From Bacillus paramycoides (GTDB taxonomy: Bacteria > Bacillota > Bacilli > Bacillales > Bacillaceae_G), in assembly GCF_001884235.1 (NCBI RefSeq), contig NZ_MAOI01000029.1:1-58350 (forward strand): a DNA stretch of 58,350 nucleotides. The letters are read 5' to 3'. The notes beneath the pieces are model-generated. The model did not search any database and was not told the DNA's origin. It worked only from the letters and a program-made list of their open reading frames with translations. The translations under genes and the position numbers were made by a program. This document shows positions 23,568 through 37,379 of this stretch, piece after piece (within the stretch, counting starts at the first letter, position 1; each line of letters starts with the position of its first letter).

Positions 23568-24200
23568 TTATTTGCTAACCTTCACAGCGCCTTGAACAAC
23601 TACAAGAGATTTCTTAGCACCTGGAACGTTACCTTTTACTAGTAATAAGTTGCGCTCAGTGTCAACTTGAACGATTTCTAAGTTTTGGATAGTAACTTGG
23701 TCTCCACCCATACGTCCAGCAAGTTTTTTGCCTTTGAATACACGGTTCGGAGCAACTGGGCCCATTGAACCTGGACGACGGTGATAGCGAGAACCATGAG
23801 ACATAGGTCCGCGAGATTGTCCGTGGCGTTTAATTACACCTTGGAAACCTTTACCTTTAGAAATTCCTGTTACGTCAACGATTTCACCTGCAGCGAAAAC
23901 TTCAACTTTTACCTCTTGACCAACCTCTAATCCGTCCACGTCTGCATCGCGGATTTCGCGAATGAAGCGCTTAGGAGTTGTAGATGCTTTAGCAGTGTGG
24001 CCTTGTTCAGGTTTGTTAGTTAACTTTTCACGTTTGTCTTCAAATCCTAACTGGATTGCATTGTAGCCATCAGTTTCAGTTGTTTTCTTTTGAAGAACAA
24101 CGTTTGGATTAGCAGCGATTACCGTTACTGGGATTAACTCACCGTTCTCAGCAAATACTTGAGTCATACCGATCTTTCTTCCTAAGATTCCTTTGGTCAT
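23568..24200 (-). CDS. rplC: 50S ribosomal protein L3 (uL3)
   Basis: A 210-aa early assembly protein ([16 protein letters not shown]) whose extension reaches the peptidyl-transferase centre. The pleuromutilin/linezolid-related loop around [13 protein letters not shown] is intact. It lies 34 nt after rpsJ. Confidence 0.97.
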   Translation of the reverse strand: MTKGILGRKIGMTQVFAENGELIPVTVIAANPNVVLQKKTTETDGYNAIQLGFEDKREKLTNKPEQGHTAKASTTPKRFIREIRDADVDGLEVGQEVKVEVFAAGEIVDVTGISKGKGFQGVIKRHGQSRGPMSHGSRYHRRPGSMGPVAPNRVFKGKKLAGRMGGDQVTIQNLEIVQVDTERNLLLVKGNVPGAKKSLVVVQGAVKVSK

Positions 24201-24234
24201 GAGTTACACCTCCTACATTTTTAAGTTATATAAA

Positions 24235-24667
<433 letters not shown>

Positions 24668-24671
<4 letters not shown>

Positions 24672-24706
24672 TTGTCTATTATACAATGTTATTCGTCTAG
24701 ATGCAA
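24668..24706 (-). promoter_or_regulatory. proximal promoter of the S10 operon with dyad over the -10
   Basis: TTGCAT (24701-24706), 17-nt spacer and perfect TATAAT (24678-24683) on the minus strand. An 8-bp inverted repeat AACATTGT-N7-ACAATGTT (24668-24690) brackets the -10, which could be an operator or a start-proximal hairpin. Confidence 0.7.
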
Positions 24707-24745
24707 GCATCTTTTTGTTTGCATCTGCTTTTCTCTACTTTTGCT

Positions 24746-24774
24746 ATTATACATGGCACTTTAAAGAATATCAA
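24746..24774 (-). promoter_or_regulatory. distal promoter of the S10 operon
   Basis: TTGATA (24769-24774), 17-nt spacer and perfect TATAAT (24746-24751). It lies about 68 bp upstream of the proximal promoter. Between the two is an AGATGCAA/TTGCATCT inverted repeat. Upstream to the tuf terminator (24780-24901) I see only A/T-rich DNA. Confidence 0.75.
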
Positions 24775-24901
24775 GTTTTCATCTAACAGAATTCATTTTA
24801 CAGTTTTTGGGTTTTGAGTTTGTTGAATTTATATTATTATAGAAGAAACTCGTCAAAACATAAATAAAATGATCTCATTCATTATATAAACACAAACAAA
24901 A

Positions 24902-24928
24902 AACCCAAGGGAAGATCCCTTGGGTTTT
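24902..24928 (-). terminator. terminator after tuf
   Basis: A stem AACCCAAGGG/CCCTTGGGTT with a 6-nt loop is followed on the minus strand by a T-rich stretch, directly after the tuf stop. Confidence 0.92.
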
Positions 24929-24943
24929 ATATATCAGTTAAGA

Positions 24944-26131
<1,188 letters not shown>

Positions 26132-26219
26132 TCTAAATTCCTCCTTAGTTTATATAGGTTATTTTATATTTAGACTAGAAAGCGAAACTTACGTCCCACT
26201 TTCTAAGCTTACATAAGTA

Positions 26220-26248
26220 GTTATACTCGAACAATTGATAAAAATCAA
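26220..26248 (-). promoter_or_regulatory. likely tuf promoter at the fusA stop
   Basis: TTGATT (26243-26248), 17-nt spacer and TATAAC (26220-26225). The -35 abuts the fusA stop codon. An extra promoter would raise EF-Tu above EF-G. The spacer also holds an AGAAAG/CTTTCT hairpin-forming segment downstream. Confidence 0.55.
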
Positions 26249-28327
26249 TTATTCGCCTTTATTTTTTTTAATAATTTCTTCTGAAACAGACTTCGGTACT
26301 TCTTCATAATGATCGAATGTCATTGAGAATGTTCCGCGTCCTTGAGTGTTAGAACGTAATGCTGTCGCATAACCGAACATTTCAGAAAGTGGAACCATAG
26401 CGCGAACAACTTGTGCGTTACCGCGAGCTTCCATACCTTCTACACGTCCACGACGAGATGTTACGTCACCCATGATGTCTCCCATGTATTCTTCAGGAAT
26501 TACAACTTCAACTTTCATCATTGGCTCAAGAATTACTGGGTTACATTTAGAAACCGCAGCTTTAAGTGCCATAGATGCAGCGATTTTGAACGCCATCTCA
26601 GATGAATCGACATCATGGTAAGAACCGTCAACTAATGCTGCTTTAATGTCAACTAGTGGGTAACCAGCTAGTACACCATTTTTAAGTGAGTCTTCAAGAC
26701 CCGCTCCAACAGCTGGGATGTATTCACGTGGAACTACACCGCCGACGATTTTGTTTTCGAATTCAAATCCTTTACCTTCTTCGTTAGGTGCAAACTCAAT
26801 CCAAACGTGACCGAATTGTCCACGTCCACCAGATTGACGAGCGAACTTACCTTCAACTTTCGCAGCAGCGCGGAAAGTTTCACGGTATGCTACCTGAGGA
26901 GCACCAACGTTTGCTTCGACTTTGAATTCACGGCGCATACGGTCAACGATGATATCAAGGTGAAGTTCACCCATACCAGCGATGATAGTTTGGCCAGTTT
27001 CTTGGTCAGTGTGAGCACGGAATGTTGGATCTTCTTCAGAAAGCTTAGATAATGCTGTACCCATTTTATCTTGGTCAGCTTTAGATTTTGGTTCGATAGC
27101 TACAGAGATAACTGGCTCTGGGAATTCCATAGACTCAAGGATAACAAGGCTCTTCTCGTCACAAAGAGTATCACCAGTAGTAGTATCTTTTAAACCTACA
27201 GCAGCAGCGATATCACCAGCGTAAACTGTTGAAATCTCTTCACGGCTGTTAGCGTGCATTTGTAGGATACGTCCTACACGCTCACGCTTACCTTTAGTTG
27301 AGTTTTTCACGTATGATCCAGAGTTTAATACACCAGAGTACACACGGAAGAACGTTAACTTACCAACATAAGGGTCAGTCATGATTTTGAATGCTAAAGC
27401 TGCGAATGGTTCTTCATCGCTAGACTTACGTTCTACTTCTTCCTCTGTATCCGGAAGAGTACCTTTAATAGCAGGTACATCTAATGGAGACGGTAGGTAG
27501 TCGATAACTGCGTCTAACAGAATTTGAACACCTTTGTTTTTGAATGCAGAACCACAGATTACTGGGAAGAATTCAACAGAAGTTGTAGCCTTACGGATAC
27601 CAGCTTTAAGCTCTTCTACAGTGATTTCTTCACCTTCTAGGTACTTCATCATCATTTCTTCATCAAGCTCAGCTACCGCTTCAATAAGTTTTCCACGGTA
27701 TTCTTCAGCTAATTCTTTGTGCTCTTCAGGAATTTCGACACGCTCGATGTCTGTTCCTAAATCGTTACCGTACATGTAAGCACACTCTTCAACAAGGTCA
27801 ATGATACCATTGAACTCGTCTTCAGCACCGATTGGTAACTGAATTGGATGCGCGTTTGCTTGTAAACGATCGTGGATTGTTCCTACAGAGTATAAGAAAT
27901 CTGCACCGATCTTATCCATTTTGTTAACGAATACGATACGAGGTACGCCATAAGTAGTAGCCTGACGCCAAACAGTTTCTGTTTGTGGTTCTACACCAGA
28001 TTGTGCATCAAGTACTGCTACCGCACCATCAAGTACGCGTAAAGAACGTTCTACTTCTACTGTGAAGTCTACGTGTCCTGGAGTGTCAATGATGTTTACA
28101 CGGTGACCTTTCCATTGAGCTGTAGTTGCAGCAGAAGTAATTGTGATACCACGCTCTTGCTCTTGCTCCATCCAGTCCATCTGAGATGCACCTTCATGAG
28201 TTTCACCGATTTTATGAATACGTCCTGTGTAATACAGAATACGCTCAGTTGCTGTTGTTTTACCAGCATCGATGTGAGCCATGATACCAATATTACGAGT
28301 GTTTTCTAAAGAGAACTCTCTTGTCAT
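26249..28327 (-). CDS. fusA: elongation factor G
   Basis: A 692-aa translocase GTPase. Motifs: AHIDAGKT (G1), DTPGHVDF (G3), NKMDK (G4), then domains II-V ending KNKGE. The ATG of [12 protein letters not shown] is chosen, 11 nt after GGAAGGAG; a further upstream ATG overlaps that Shine-Dalgarno sequence. Fusidic-acid contact regions show no obvious change. It lies in the str operon between rpsG and tuf. Confidence 0.98.
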   Translation of the reverse strand: MTREFSLENTRNIGIMAHIDAGKTTATERILYYTGRIHKIGETHEGASQMDWMEQEQERGITITSAATTAQWKGHRVNIIDTPGHVDFTVEVERSLRVLDGAVAVLDAQSGVEPQTETVWRQATTYGVPRIVFVNKMDKIGADFLYSVGTIHDRLQANAHPIQLPIGAEDEFNGIIDLVEECAYMYGNDLGTDIERVEIPEEHKELAEEYRGKLIEAVAELDEEMMMKYLEGEEITVEELKAGIRKATTSVEFFPVICGSAFKNKGVQILLDAVIDYLPSPLDVPAIKGTLPDTEEEVERKSSDEEPFAALAFKIMTDPYVGKLTFFRVYSGVLNSGSYVKNSTKGKRERVGRILQMHANSREEISTVYAGDIAAAVGLKDTTTGDTLCDEKSLVILESMEFPEPVISVAIEPKSKADQDKMGTALSKLSEEDPTFRAHTDQETGQTIIAGMGELHLDIIVDRMRREFKVEANVGAPQVAYRETFRAAAKVEGKFARQSGGRGQFGHVWIEFAPNEEGKGFEFENKIVGGVVPREYIPAVGAGLEDSLKNGVLAGYPLVDIKAALVDGSYHDVDSSEMAFKIAASMALKAAVSKCNPVILEPMMKVEVVIPEEYMGDIMGDVTSRRGRVEGMEARGNAQVVRAMVPLSEMFGYATALRSNTQGRGTFSMTFDHYEEVPKSVSEEIIKKNKGE

Positions 28328-28453
28328 TTGGTGTCTTGCTCCTTCCATATATGGATTGGATTATTTTATTTTAAGTAGCAAAAAAGCCACTTTATATTGT
28401 TACATATGCCAGTGTCCAGTACCCTCATTATGTAAAACGAGCGCCCAACGAAA

Positions 28454-28475
28454 GGGAGAGGCATTCTCCCTCTCC
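28454..28475 (-). promoter_or_regulatory. purine-rich hairpin in the rpsG-fusA spacer
   Basis: GGAGAGG/CCTCTCC, or alternatively GGGAGA/TCTCCC, can pair around GCATT in the 206-nt spacer. A second hairpin (AAGTGGC/GCTACTT with six U in the loop) lies at about 28373-28393. It lacks a long T-run, so it is more likely a processing or regulatory element than a terminator. No gene is seen in the spacer. Confidence 0.5.
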
Positions 28476-28533
28476 ACACTTCCATAAGCGACAAATAAAG
28501 CGGTTTATGCTTACATTTATTTTACGTTGAATC

Positions 28534-29004
28534 CTACCAACGGTAATGAGCAAATGCTTTGTTAGCTTCTGCCATTTTATGAGTATCTTCACGTTTCTTA
28601 ACAGATGCACCAGCGTTGTTAGCTGCATCTAAGATTTCGTAAGCTAGACGCTCTTCCATAGTTTTTTCACCACGAAGACGAGCATAGTTTACTAACCAGC
28701 GAAGACCTAAAGTTGTACGGCGTTCTGGACGAACCTCAACTGGAACTTGGTAGTTAGCACCACCAACACGACGAGCGCGTACTTCAAGAACAGGCATGAT
28801 GTTCTTAAGAGCTTGCTCGAATACTTCCATAGGTTCTTTATCTGAACGTTCACGAACGATATCGAAAGCGTTATAAAGAATTGTTTGAGATTTACCTTTT
28901 TTACCGTCAACCATCATTTTGTTGATTAGGCGTGTTACAAGTTTAGAATTGTACATTGGATCTGGTAACACGTCACGTTTCGCAACAGGTCCTTTACGAG
29001 GCAT
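28534..29004 (-). CDS. rpsG: 30S ribosomal protein S7 (uS7)
   Basis: A 156-aa primary binding protein of the 30S head ([16 protein letters not shown] ... AFAHYRW). It lies near the mRNA exit and E site. It lies 29 nt after rpsL. In E. coli S7 represses the str operon; here the downstream spacer holds hairpins. Confidence 0.97.
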   Translation of the reverse strand: MPRKGPVAKRDVLPDPMYNSKLVTRLINKMMVDGKKGKSQTILYNAFDIVRERSDKEPMEVFEQALKNIMPVLEVRARRVGGANYQVPVEVRPERRTTLGLRWLVNYARLRGEKTMEERLAYEILDAANNAGASVKKREDTHKMAEANKAFAHYRW

Positions 29005-29033
29005 ATTGAGTTCCTCCTTTCATTATAAGTTTA

Positions 29034-29456
29034 TTATTTTTTAGCAGGTTTTGGTCGCTTAGTACCATATTTAGAACGTCCTTGCATACGTTTGTCAACA
29101 CCAGCTGTATCAAGCGCACCACGAACGATGTGGTAACGTACCCCCGGTAAATCCTTTACTCGACCACCGCGAATTAATACTACGCTATGCTCTTGTAGGT
29201 TATGACCGATACCTGGGATGTAAGCTGTAACTTCAATACCATTTGTTAAACGTACACGAGCGTATTTACGTAACGCTGAGTTCGGTTTCTTTGGAGTCAT
29301 TGTACCAACACGAGTACATACACCACGTTTTTGAGGTGCAGAGATATCAGTTGATTTTTTCTTTAAAGAGTTAAAACCTTTGTTTAACGCAGGTGATTTA
29401 GATTTCCATACTTTATCAGTACGACCATTTCTCACTAATTGGTTAATAGTAGGCAT
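29034..29456 (-). CDS. rpsL: 30S ribosomal protein S12 (uS12)
   Basis: A 140-aa decoding-centre protein ([12 protein letters not shown] start). The streptomycin loop segments [11 protein letters not shown] and [10 protein letters not shown] carry the wild-type lysines. The start is the ATG after AGGGAGG; seven upstream in-frame codons are rejected because they overlap that site. A hairpin separates it from rplGB. Confidence 0.97.
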   Translation of the reverse strand: MPTINQLVRNGRTDKVWKSKSPALNKGFNSLKKKSTDISAPQKRGVCTRVGTMTPKKPNSALRKYARVRLTNGIEVTAYIPGIGHNLQEHSVVLIRGGRVKDLPGVRYHIVRGALDTAGVDKRMQGRSKYGTKRPKPAKK

Positions 29457-29525
29457 TTGATTATCCTCCCTTCGCATGTTTGTATGACCACATATCCAGG
29501 TGGTTCATTATTAGTTGAAAACAAA

Positions 29526-29566
29526 GTTTTTGCAAGGGAGAGCAAATGCTCTCTCCTCACAAAAAC
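29526..29566 (-). terminator. hairpin, possible attenuator, between rplGB and rpsL
   Basis: The minus strand can form GTTTTTG ... CAAAAAC closing arms around a core GAGAGCA/TGCTCTC with a 2-nt loop, followed by CTTTGTTTTC. It could be a partial terminator or a processing site at the head of the str operon. Confidence 0.55.
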
Positions 29567-29570
29567 AGTT

Positions 29571-29819
29571 TTAACTTATTATTCCTATTGCTGAAGCTCC
29601 CACTTGAATCCCCGAAACTTTTCCAAGTTTACGAACTGATTCAACTTTGGTTATGGGTATGTTATGTTGCAAAGCAGTACGAATGATAACATGAGTTAAC
29701 CTCACATCAGCATCTTCCGCAATGACAACTTCTTTAACTATACCATTTTTAATTGCTTCCAATGTTCGCTTATGACCAACGACCACATTTTCAGCATTTG
29801 ACACTTTTTGATAAGACAT
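29571..29819 (-). CDS. rplGB: L7Ae-family RNA-binding protein (YbxF/RplGB)
   Basis: An 82-aa L7Ae/L30e-fold protein; in B. subtilis YbxF binds kink-turn RNA and associates with ribosomes, though its role is not essential. The start MSYQKVSNAENVVVG follows GGAGG; eleven upstream codons in frame are rejected. It lies between rpoC and rpsL, as in other Bacillus, and has its own likely promoter. Confidence 0.93.
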   Translation of the reverse strand: MSYQKVSNAENVVVGHKRTLEAIKNGIVKEVVIAEDADVRLTHVIIRTALQHNIPITKVESVRKLGKVSGIQVGASAIGIIS

Positions 29820-29860
29820 ATAAATATCCTCCAAAGCATCGTTCAGGAGCAACCTTGATT

Positions 29861-29890
29861 ATAGTAACATTTTGACTCATACAATGTCAA
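29861..29890 (-). promoter_or_regulatory. promoter of rplGB / str operon
   Basis: TTGACA (29885-29890), 18-nt spacer and TACTAT (29861-29866) with TG upstream of the -10. It lies in the 113-nt rpoC-rplGB spacer. Confidence 0.65.
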
Positions 29891-29932
29891 CTAAGATTAG
29901 CTGTTTTTATACAAAATTTACGACGGAAAATT

Positions 29933-32900
29933 TTACTGTTCCACATAAACTTCATCGTTTTCTACATTCATGTTATCTTGTGTTGTTTTTACAAGATCCA
30001 CTTTGCGATAACGATTCATACCTGTTCCAGCAGGAACAAGCTTACCGATAATAACATTCTCTTTCAATCCTAGAAGCTCATCGCGTTTACCCTTAATTGC
30101 TGCATCTGTTAGAACACGAGTTGTTTCTTGGAACGATGCTGCAGATAAGAACGAATCAGTTTCAAGTGAAGCTTTTGTAATACCAAGTAGAACAGGTCTA
30201 GCTGTTGCTGGTTGTTTACCTTTCAGTAACACCTTCGCATTCGCATCAGTAAACTGATGGATATCTAGTAATGTTCCTGGTAATACATCTGTTTCACCCG
30301 CATCGCTTACACGAACTTTACGTAGCATTTGACGTACCATTACTTCTACGTGTTTGTCACCAATTTCTACCCCTTGCATACGGTATACTTTTTGAACTTC
30401 ACGTAATAAGTATTCTTGTACTGCTGTAATGTCCGTTACTTTTAGTAATTCTTTCGGATCAATAGAACCTTCTGTTAACTCTTTACCATGGCTAATTGGC
30501 TGTCCTGGAGTTACTTTCAGACGAGCACCGTAAGGAATAGCATACGTACGAGCTTCAACTTCACCCTGCACAACTACTTCTTGGCGATCTTTAACATCGT
30601 TGATCGCTGCGATAACACCGTCGATTTCACTGATAACTGCCTGACCTTTCGGATTACGAGCTTCGAAGATCTCTTGGATACGAGGTAAACCTTGTGTGAT
30701 ATCATCTCCGGCAACCCCACCTGTATGGAACGTACGCATCGTTAACTGTGTACCTGGCTCACCGATAGATTGAGCTGCGATAATACCTACCGCCTCTCCT
30801 ACTTCTACATCTGTACCAGTTGCTAAGTTACGACCGTAACACTTCTTACATACACCGTGGCGAGTATTACACGTAAATGCTGAACGAATGTTTACAGTTT
30901 CAACACCCGAATTTTCAACGATATGAGCGATATCTTCAGTAATTAATTGGTTTTCACTAACTAATACTTCACCTGTTTCAGGATGTTTTACAGTTTTTCT
31001 TGCAAAACGTCCAACAAGACGATCATATAGTGACTCAATAACTTCATTACCCTCTTTAATCGCACCAATTAGTAAACCGCGATCTGTTCCACAATCATCT
31101 TGACGAACAATTACATCTTGTGCAACGTCTACAAGACGACGTGTTAAGTAACCAGAATCGGCAGTTTTAAGTGCTGTATCGGCAAGACCTTTACGTGCAC
31201 CATGCGTAGAGATGAAGTACTCAAGTACTGTTAAACCTTCACGGAAACTTGATTTGATCGGAAGCTCAATGATACGACCAGATGGATTGGCCATCAGACC
31301 ACGCATACCAGCAAGCTGAGTAAAGTTCGATGCGTTACCACGGGCACCGGAATCACTCATCATGAAGATTGGGTTGCGTTTATTCAAGGATTTCATCAGC
31401 TTTCCTTGGATAACATCTTTTGCATTACTCCAAATAGAGATAACACGATCGTAACGTTCTTCTTCCGTGATTAAACCGCGACGGAATTGTTTAATTACAT
31501 TATCTACTTTTGCTTGTGCTTCATGGAGAATTTCATCTTTTTCGCCTAATACAAGAATGTCTGATACCCCAACTGTAATACCAGCTTTTGTAGAGTATTT
31601 AAATCCTAAGTTTTTCATACGGTCAAGCATGCGAGATGTTTCCGTAATTTGGAAACGCTTGAATACTTCCGCAATAATGTTACCAAGGATCTTCTTGCTA
31701 AATGGCGCCACTTCTTCGCGACTAGCAATAATTTCTTTAATGTTCGCACCTTTTTCAACGAAATATTCCGCTGGTGTTTCTTTTTCAAGGTTTGAGTTTG
31801 TCGGTTCATTAATATAAGGGAACGACTCTGGTAAGATTTCGTTAAATATTAATTTACCAACTGTTGTTAATAGAAGCTTACCTTTTTGCTCTTCAGTAAA
31901 TGTTACGTTATTTACTGAACTTGCAGCAACTGCAACACGTGTGTGCAGATGTACATATCCATTTTGGTATGCAAGTATTGCTTCGTTTGCATCTTTGAAG
32001 ACCATACCTTCACCGATTGCACCCTCGCGCTCAAGTGTTAAGTAATAGTTACCTAATACCATATCCTGAGATGGAGTAACAACTGGTTTTCCGTCTTTTG
32101 GATTCAAGATGTTTTGTGCCGCTAACATAAGAATACGAGCTTCCGCTTGTGCCTCTGATGATAACGGAACGTGAACCGCCATTTGGTCACCGTCAAAGTC
32201 CGCGTTGTATGCAGTACATACAAGTGGGTGAAGACGGATTGCGCGACCTTCCACTAATGTAGGTTCAAACGCCTGGATACCAAGACGGTGAAGTGTTGGT
32301 GCGCGGTTTAGAAGTACTGGATGCTCTTTGATCACAGATTCTAAAACGTCCCAAACTTCAGGTTGTACACGCTCGATTTTACGTTTAGCACTCTTAATGT
32401 TGTGTGCTAATCCTTTTCCAACTAACTCTTTCATAACGAAAGGCTTAAACAATTCAAGCGCCATTTCTTTCGGTAATCCACATTGGTACATCTTTAAGTT
32501 CGGTCCTACAACGATTACAGAACGGCCAGAGTAGTCAACACGTTTACCTAATAAGTTTTGACGGAAACGTCCTTGTTTACCTTTAAGCATGTGAGATAGT
32601 GATTTTAATGGACGGTTACCTGGTCCAGTAACTGGACGGCCACGACGACCATTATCGATTAATGCGTCTACAGCTTCTTGTAGCATACGTTTTTCGTTTT
32701 GAACGATGATGCTTGGTGCACCTAAGTCCAATAGACGTTTTAAACGATTGTTACGGTTAATTACACGACGATATAAGTCGTTTAAGTCAGAAGTAGCAAA
32801 ACGTCCACCATCTAACTGTACCATCGGGCGTAGTTCTGGTGGGATAACTGGAAGAACATCTAAGATCATCCAAGATGGGTGATTTCCAGAGTTACGGAAT

Positions 32901-33544
32901 GCTTCTAATACTTCTAGACGTTTAATAGCACGAGTACGGCGTTGTCCTTGTGCTGTTTTTAATTCTTCTTTTAAGAAGTCTACTTCTTTATCTAAATCGA
33001 TATCTTGCAGTAGCTTTTTAATCGCTTCTGCACCCATAGCAGCTTGGAATGTGCTGCCATATCGATCACGATATGCACGGTATTCTTTTTCAGAAAGTAA
33101 TTGCTTCTTATCAAGTGGTGTATCTCCACTTTCTGTTACAACATAAGAAGCGAAATAAATTACTTCTTCAAGCGCGCGAGGGGACATGTCTAAGACAAGT
33201 CCCATGCGGCTCGGGATACCTTTGAAATACCAAATATGAGATACAGGAGCAGCTAATTCGATATGGCCCATACGTTCACGACGAACTTTTGCACGCGTTA
33301 CTTCAACGCCACATCGATCACAAACTACACCTTTATAACGTACACGTTTATATTTTCCGCAATGACATTCCCAGTCCTTTTGTGGTCCGAAAATACGCTC
33401 ACAGAACAAGCCATCTTTTTCAGGCTTTAACGTACGATAGTTAATTGTTTCTGGTTTCTTAACTTCACCGTATGACCAAGAACGAATCTTGTCAGGTGAA
33501 GCAAGTCCAATCTTCATATATTCAAAGTTATTTACATCTATCAA
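29933..33544 (-). CDS. rpoC: RNA polymerase beta' subunit
   Basis: A 1203-aa catalytic subunit, the length expected for the B. cereus group. The N-terminal zinc ribbon [20 protein letters not shown], the active-site NADFDGDQM (three Asp holding Mg) and a second zinc cluster (CGTDRG ... [11 protein letters not shown]) are intact. The trigger-loop region [14 protein letters not shown] is present. It lies 37 nt after rpoB. Confidence 0.99.
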   Translation of the reverse strand: MIDVNNFEYMKIGLASPDKIRSWSYGEVKKPETINYRTLKPEKDGLFCERIFGPQKDWECHCGKYKRVRYKGVVCDRCGVEVTRAKVRRERMGHIELAAPVSHIWYFKGIPSRMGLVLDMSPRALEEVIYFASYVVTESGDTPLDKKQLLSEKEYRAYRDRYGSTFQAAMGAEAIKKLLQDIDLDKEVDFLKEELKTAQGQRRTRAIKRLEVLEAFRNSGNHPSWMILDVLPVIPPELRPMVQLDGGRFATSDLNDLYRRVINRNNRLKRLLDLGAPSIIVQNEKRMLQEAVDALIDNGRRGRPVTGPGNRPLKSLSHMLKGKQGRFRQNLLGKRVDYSGRSVIVVGPNLKMYQCGLPKEMALELFKPFVMKELVGKGLAHNIKSAKRKIERVQPEVWDVLESVIKEHPVLLNRAPTLHRLGIQAFEPTLVEGRAIRLHPLVCTAYNADFDGDQMAVHVPLSSEAQAEARILMLAAQNILNPKDGKPVVTPSQDMVLGNYYLTLEREGAIGEGMVFKDANEAILAYQNGYVHLHTRVAVAASSVNNVTFTEEQKGKLLLTTVGKLIFNEILPESFPYINEPTNSNLEKETPAEYFVEKGANIKEIIASREEVAPFSKKILGNIIAEVFKRFQITETSRMLDRMKNLGFKYSTKAGITVGVSDILVLGEKDEILHEAQAKVDNVIKQFRRGLITEEERYDRVISIWSNAKDVIQGKLMKSLNKRNPIFMMSDSGARGNASNFTQLAGMRGLMANPSGRIIELPIKSSFREGLTVLEYFISTHGARKGLADTALKTADSGYLTRRLVDVAQDVIVRQDDCGTDRGLLIGAIKEGNEVIESLYDRLVGRFARKTVKHPETGEVLVSENQLITEDIAHIVENSGVETVNIRSAFTCNTRHGVCKKCYGRNLATGTDVEVGEAVGIIAAQSIGEPGTQLTMRTFHTGGVAGDDITQGLPRIQEIFEARNPKGQAVISEIDGVIAAINDVKDRQEVVVQGEVEARTYAIPYGARLKVTPGQPISHGKELTEGSIDPKELLKVTDITAVQEYLLREVQKVYRMQGVEIGDKHVEVMVRQMLRKVRVSDAGETDVLPGTLLDIHQFTDANAKVLLKGKQPATARPVLLGITKASLETDSFLSAASFQETTRVLTDAAIKGKRDELLGLKENVIIGKLVPAGTGMNRYRKVDLVKTTQDNMNVENDEVYVEQ

Positions 33545-33581
33545 GGGGCCTACCTCCCTTTTAGTCTACAGGTTATCCCAA

Positions 33582-36500
33582 TTATTCCTTAGTTGTCTCA
33601 ACTTCAACATTCAATTTATCTGCTGATTGATGATCGTCGTCATCTTCCGTATCACGCATTTCAATTTCTGTATCGTCGCTAGACATCATTTTAACGTCCA
33701 TACCTAAACTTTGCAGTTCTTTAATCAATACTTTGAATGATTCAGGAACGCCTGGTTCTGGAACATTTTCGCCTTTAACAATTGCTTCATACGTCTTAAC
33801 ACGTCCAACAACATCATCAGACTTCACTGTTAAGATTTCTTGAAGAGTATAAGCAGCACCGTAAGCTTCAAGTGCCCAAACCTCCATCTCACCGAAACGC
33901 TGTCCACCGAACTGAGCTTTACCTCCAAGAGGTTGCTGCGTTACAAGTGAGTATGGTCCAGTAGAACGAGCATGAAGTTTATCGTCAACCATGTGCGCAA
34001 GTTTGATCATATACATGACACCAACAGATACGCGGTTATCGAATGGCTCACCAGTACGTCCGTCATACAGGATTGTTTTCGCGTCATTTGCCATACCAGC
34101 TTCTTCGATTGTGCCCCATACATCTTCCTCACGAGCACCATCAAATACTGGTGTTGCAATGTGAATGCCAAGGTATCTTGCCGCCATACCAAGATGAAGC
34201 TCTAATACCTGACCGATATTCATACGAGATGGTACCCCTAATGGGTTTAACATGATATCGATTGGCGTACCGTCTGGTAAGTAAGGCATATCTTCTTCTG
34301 GTAAAATACGAGAGATAACACCTTTGTTACCGTGACGTCCGGCCATCTTGTCACCTTCAGAAATTTTACGTTTTTGAACGATATATGCACGTACAAGTTG
34401 ATTCACGCCTGGTGGCAATTCATCGCCATCTTCACGGTTGAACACTTTTACGTCTAAGATAATACCGCCACCACCGTGTGGTACACGTAGTGATGTATCA
34501 CGTACTTCACGTGCTTTTTCTCCAAAGATAGCGTGTAATAGACGTTCTTCAGCTGTTAATTCTGTTACACCTTTAGGTGTTACTTTACCAACAAGTAGAT
34601 CTCCATCTTTTACTTCCGCACCAACGCGAATGATACCGCGCTCGTCAAGGTTGCGTAGTGCATCTTCCCCAACATTCGGGATATCACGTGTAATTTCTTC
34701 TGGTCCAAGCTTCGTATCACGAGCTTCTGACTCATATTCTTCAATATGAATAGAAGTGTACACATCATCTTTTACAAGGCGCTCACTCATAATGATCGCA
34801 TCCTCGTAGTTATAACCGTCCCATGTCATGAAGCCAACAAGCACGTTACGTCCAAGTGCTAGTTCACCTAATTCCATAGAAGGACCATCCGCAAGAATTT
34901 CACCTTTCACAACTTGATTTCCAACACTTACGATTGGACGTTGGTTGTAGCAAGTTCCTTGGTTAGAACGAATGAATTTCTGCATTTTGTAGCGATCTAA
35001 GTCGCCTTTTACTGTTTGACCGTCAACTTCTACATAGCGACGTACCCAAACTTCACGTGCTTCTACGCGTTCAACAACACCAGGGTGTTTACAGATTACT
35101 GCAGCACCTGAGTCTTTTGCTGATACGTACTCCATACCAGTACCTACAATCGGAGATTCCGGATTCATTAACGGAACCGCCTGACGTTGCATGTTCGCTC
35201 CCATAAGTGCGCGGTTAGAGTCATCGTTTTCTAAGAACGGAATACAAGCTGTCGCTGCCGACACTACTTGTTTTGGAGATACATCCATGTAGTCGATGCG
35301 TTCTTTATTTGTGACAATGTTTTCACCACGGAAACGAGCTACGATATCTTCATCAAGGAATTCCCCTTCTGCAGATAATTTCATATTCGCTTGGGCTACA
35401 ACATAATTATCTTCTTCATCTGCTGTTAAATAATCAACATGCCCTGTTACAAGACCAGTTTCTGGGTCAACACGACGGTATGGTGTTTCAATGAAACCAA
35501 ACTCATTTACTTTCGCGAACGAAGATAATGAGTTAATCAAACCGATGTTTGGTCCCTCTGGTGTTTCAATTGGACACATACGACCGTAGTGAGAGTAGTG
35601 AACGTCACGCACTTCAAAGCCTGCGCGCTCACGCGTTAAACCACCAGGTCCTAATGCAGATAGTCTTCGTTTGTGAGTTAACTCTGCTAATGGGTTTGTT
35701 TGATCCATGAACTGAGATAACTGAGAACTTCCGAAGAACTCTTTAATAGATGCAATAACAGGACGAATATTGATTAATGCCTGTGGTGTAATTGCATTTG
35801 TATCTTGAATCGACATTCTCTCACGAACAACACGTTCCATACGAGAAAGACCGATACGGAATTGGTTTTGTAATAGTTCTCCTACAGAACGCAGACGACG
35901 ATTTCCTAAATGGTCGATATCATCTGTATCCCCTACTTTGTATAGTAAGTTGAAGAAGTAACTAATAGAAGCAAGAATATCACCTGGTGTGATGTGTTTT
36001 ACATCACGAGTAATATTTGCATTCCCAATTACGTTAATAGTACGTTCGCCTTCTGATTCTGGAGCATAAATCTTAATAGATTGCAGCTCAACATCGCCTT
36101 CTACCACTCCACCCATTGGTTTCGCTGTTTTGAATCCAATGTTTTTCTCTAAGTAAGGTAAAATGCGATCCAGTGTACGACGATCTAAGACTGTTCCTTC
36201 CGCCGCTAAAATTTCACCAGTTTCTGGATCCACTAATGTTTCAGCTAAACGTTGGTTAAACAATCTGTTTTTCATGTGTAACTTTTTGTTGATCTTATAG
36301 CGACCTACATTTGCTAAATCGTAGCGCTTTGGATCGAAGAAACGAGACACAAGTAAGCTCTTTGCATTTTCTACTGTTGGTGGTTCACCAGGACGTAGAC
36401 GCTCATAAATTTCAAGCAATGCTTTTTCTGTGCTATCTGTATTGTCTTTTTCTAATGTGTTGCTTAAGTATTCGTTATCACCTAAAAGCTCGGTGATTTC

Positions 36501-37115
36501 TTGATCAGAGCCAAACCCTAATGCGCGTAACAAAACAGTTACAGGAAGTTTACGCGTACGGTCAATACGCACATATACAACATCCTTAGCATCTGTTTCA
36601 TACTCTAACCAAGCTCCGCGGTTTGGAATTACAGTAGCAGTAAAACCACGTTTTCCGTTTTTATCCACTTTGCCACTATAGTATACGCTTGGAGAGCGAA
36701 CTAACTGGGAAACGATAACACGTTCTGCACCGTTAATTACGAATGTTCCAGTCTCTGTCATGAGTGGGAAATCTCCCATGAACACATCTTGTTCTTTTAC
36801 TTCACCAGTTTCCTTGTTGATTAGACGCACTTTTACACGAAGTGGTGCTGCATACGTCACATCACGCTCTTTGCATTCGTCTACAGAGTATTTAGGTTCA
36901 CCTAAGCTGTAGTCGATAAATTCAAGCGATAGATTTCCCGTAAAGTCTTCAATCGGAGAAATGTCTTGGAACATTTCTCGCAAACCCTCATCAAGAAACC
37001 ACTGATAAGAAGAGGTTTGAATTTCGATAAGATTTGGTAACTCTAATACTTCACTAATACGGGCATAACTTCTTCGTTGGCGGTGGCGTCCGTATTGAAC
37101 TAGTTGACCTGTCAA
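33582..37115 (-). CDS. rpoB: RNA polymerase beta subunit
   Basis: A 1177-aa catalytic subunit. The start is TTG (protein [13 protein letters not shown]), as in B. subtilis, 6 nt after AGGGGTGA; a GTG three codons earlier lies inside the Shine-Dalgarno sequence. The rifampicin region (about 460-490) reads [20 protein letters not shown], the susceptible form. The acidic C-terminal tail ([11 protein letters not shown]) is typical of Bacillus. A long structured leader precedes it. Confidence 0.99.
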   Translation of the reverse strand: MTGQLVQYGRHRQRRSYARISEVLELPNLIEIQTSSYQWFLDEGLREMFQDISPIEDFTGNLSLEFIDYSLGEPKYSVDECKERDVTYAAPLRVKVRLINKETGEVKEQDVFMGDFPLMTETGTFVINGAERVIVSQLVRSPSVYYSGKVDKNGKRGFTATVIPNRGAWLEYETDAKDVVYVRIDRTRKLPVTVLLRALGFGSDQEITELLGDNEYLSNTLEKDNTDSTEKALLEIYERLRPGEPPTVENAKSLLVSRFFDPKRYDLANVGRYKINKKLHMKNRLFNQRLAETLVDPETGEILAAEGTVLDRRTLDRILPYLEKNIGFKTAKPMGGVVEGDVELQSIKIYAPESEGERTINVIGNANITRDVKHITPGDILASISYFFNLLYKVGDTDDIDHLGNRRLRSVGELLQNQFRIGLSRMERVVRERMSIQDTNAITPQALINIRPVIASIKEFFGSSQLSQFMDQTNPLAELTHKRRLSALGPGGLTRERAGFEVRDVHYSHYGRMCPIETPEGPNIGLINSLSSFAKVNEFGFIETPYRRVDPETGLVTGHVDYLTADEEDNYVVAQANMKLSAEGEFLDEDIVARFRGENIVTNKERIDYMDVSPKQVVSAATACIPFLENDDSNRALMGANMQRQAVPLMNPESPIVGTGMEYVSAKDSGAAVICKHPGVVERVEAREVWVRRYVEVDGQTVKGDLDRYKMQKFIRSNQGTCYNQRPIVSVGNQVVKGEILADGPSMELGELALGRNVLVGFMTWDGYNYEDAIIMSERLVKDDVYTSIHIEEYESEARDTKLGPEEITRDIPNVGEDALRNLDERGIIRVGAEVKDGDLLVGKVTPKGVTELTAEERLLHAIFGEKAREVRDTSLRVPHGGGGIILDVKVFNREDGDELPPGVNQLVRAYIVQKRKISEGDKMAGRHGNKGVISRILPEEDMPYLPDGTPIDIMLNPLGVPSRMNIGQVLELHLGMAARYLGIHIATPVFDGAREEDVWGTIEEAGMANDAKTILYDGRTGEPFDNRVSVGVMYMIKLAHMVDDKLHARSTGPYSLVTQQPLGGKAQFGGQRFGEMEVWALEAYGAAYTLQEILTVKSDDVVGRVKTYEAIVKGENVPEPGVPESFKVLIKELQSLGMDVKMMSSDDTEIEMRDTEDDDDHQSADKLNVEVETTKE

Positions 37116-37148
37116 CTGCTTCACCCCTCAAATCATGAGTATTATAAA

Positions 37149-37167
37149 TGCACAAAAAATTTGTGCA
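37149..37167 (-). promoter_or_regulatory. hairpin just before rpoB
   Basis: TGCACAAA/TTTGTGCA with a 3-nt loop lies about 33 nt upstream of the TTG start. It leaves the Shine-Dalgarno sequence free. It may protect or pause the leader. Confidence 0.5.
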
Positions 37168-37250
37168 AAATCACAAATAAATACAACTACTGCTAATAGC
37201 GTAGTCTTTTTCTCTTAAAGATAGATACGTTGAGTCTTTCTACCTGCTCA

Positions 37251-37281
37251 AAAAGAAAAATGGCTTCTATAAGAAAACCAT
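37251..37281 (-). terminator. attenuator-like hairpin in the rpoB leader
   Basis: The minus strand reads ATGGTTTTCT-TAT-AGAAGCCAT, a 9-bp stem with one bulged U, followed by TTTTTCTTTT. It fits an intrinsic terminator located between the rpoB promoter and gene. A longer-range pairing CGTTGAG/CTCAACG flanks it. Confidence 0.6.
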
Positions 37282-37379
37282 CATTCTGTTTCATAATCTG
37301 CTGATTTTACTATCTTTTCCAAGAGAAACAAAAATATACATCTTTCTCAACGCAGAAAATCATATATTGGCATTGTATA

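Noticed and set aside
28349-28440. Possible fusA promoter (TGGACA, 16 nt, TATAAA)
   Set aside because: The -35 is poor and the region is A/T-rich; evidence is too weak to list as a feature.
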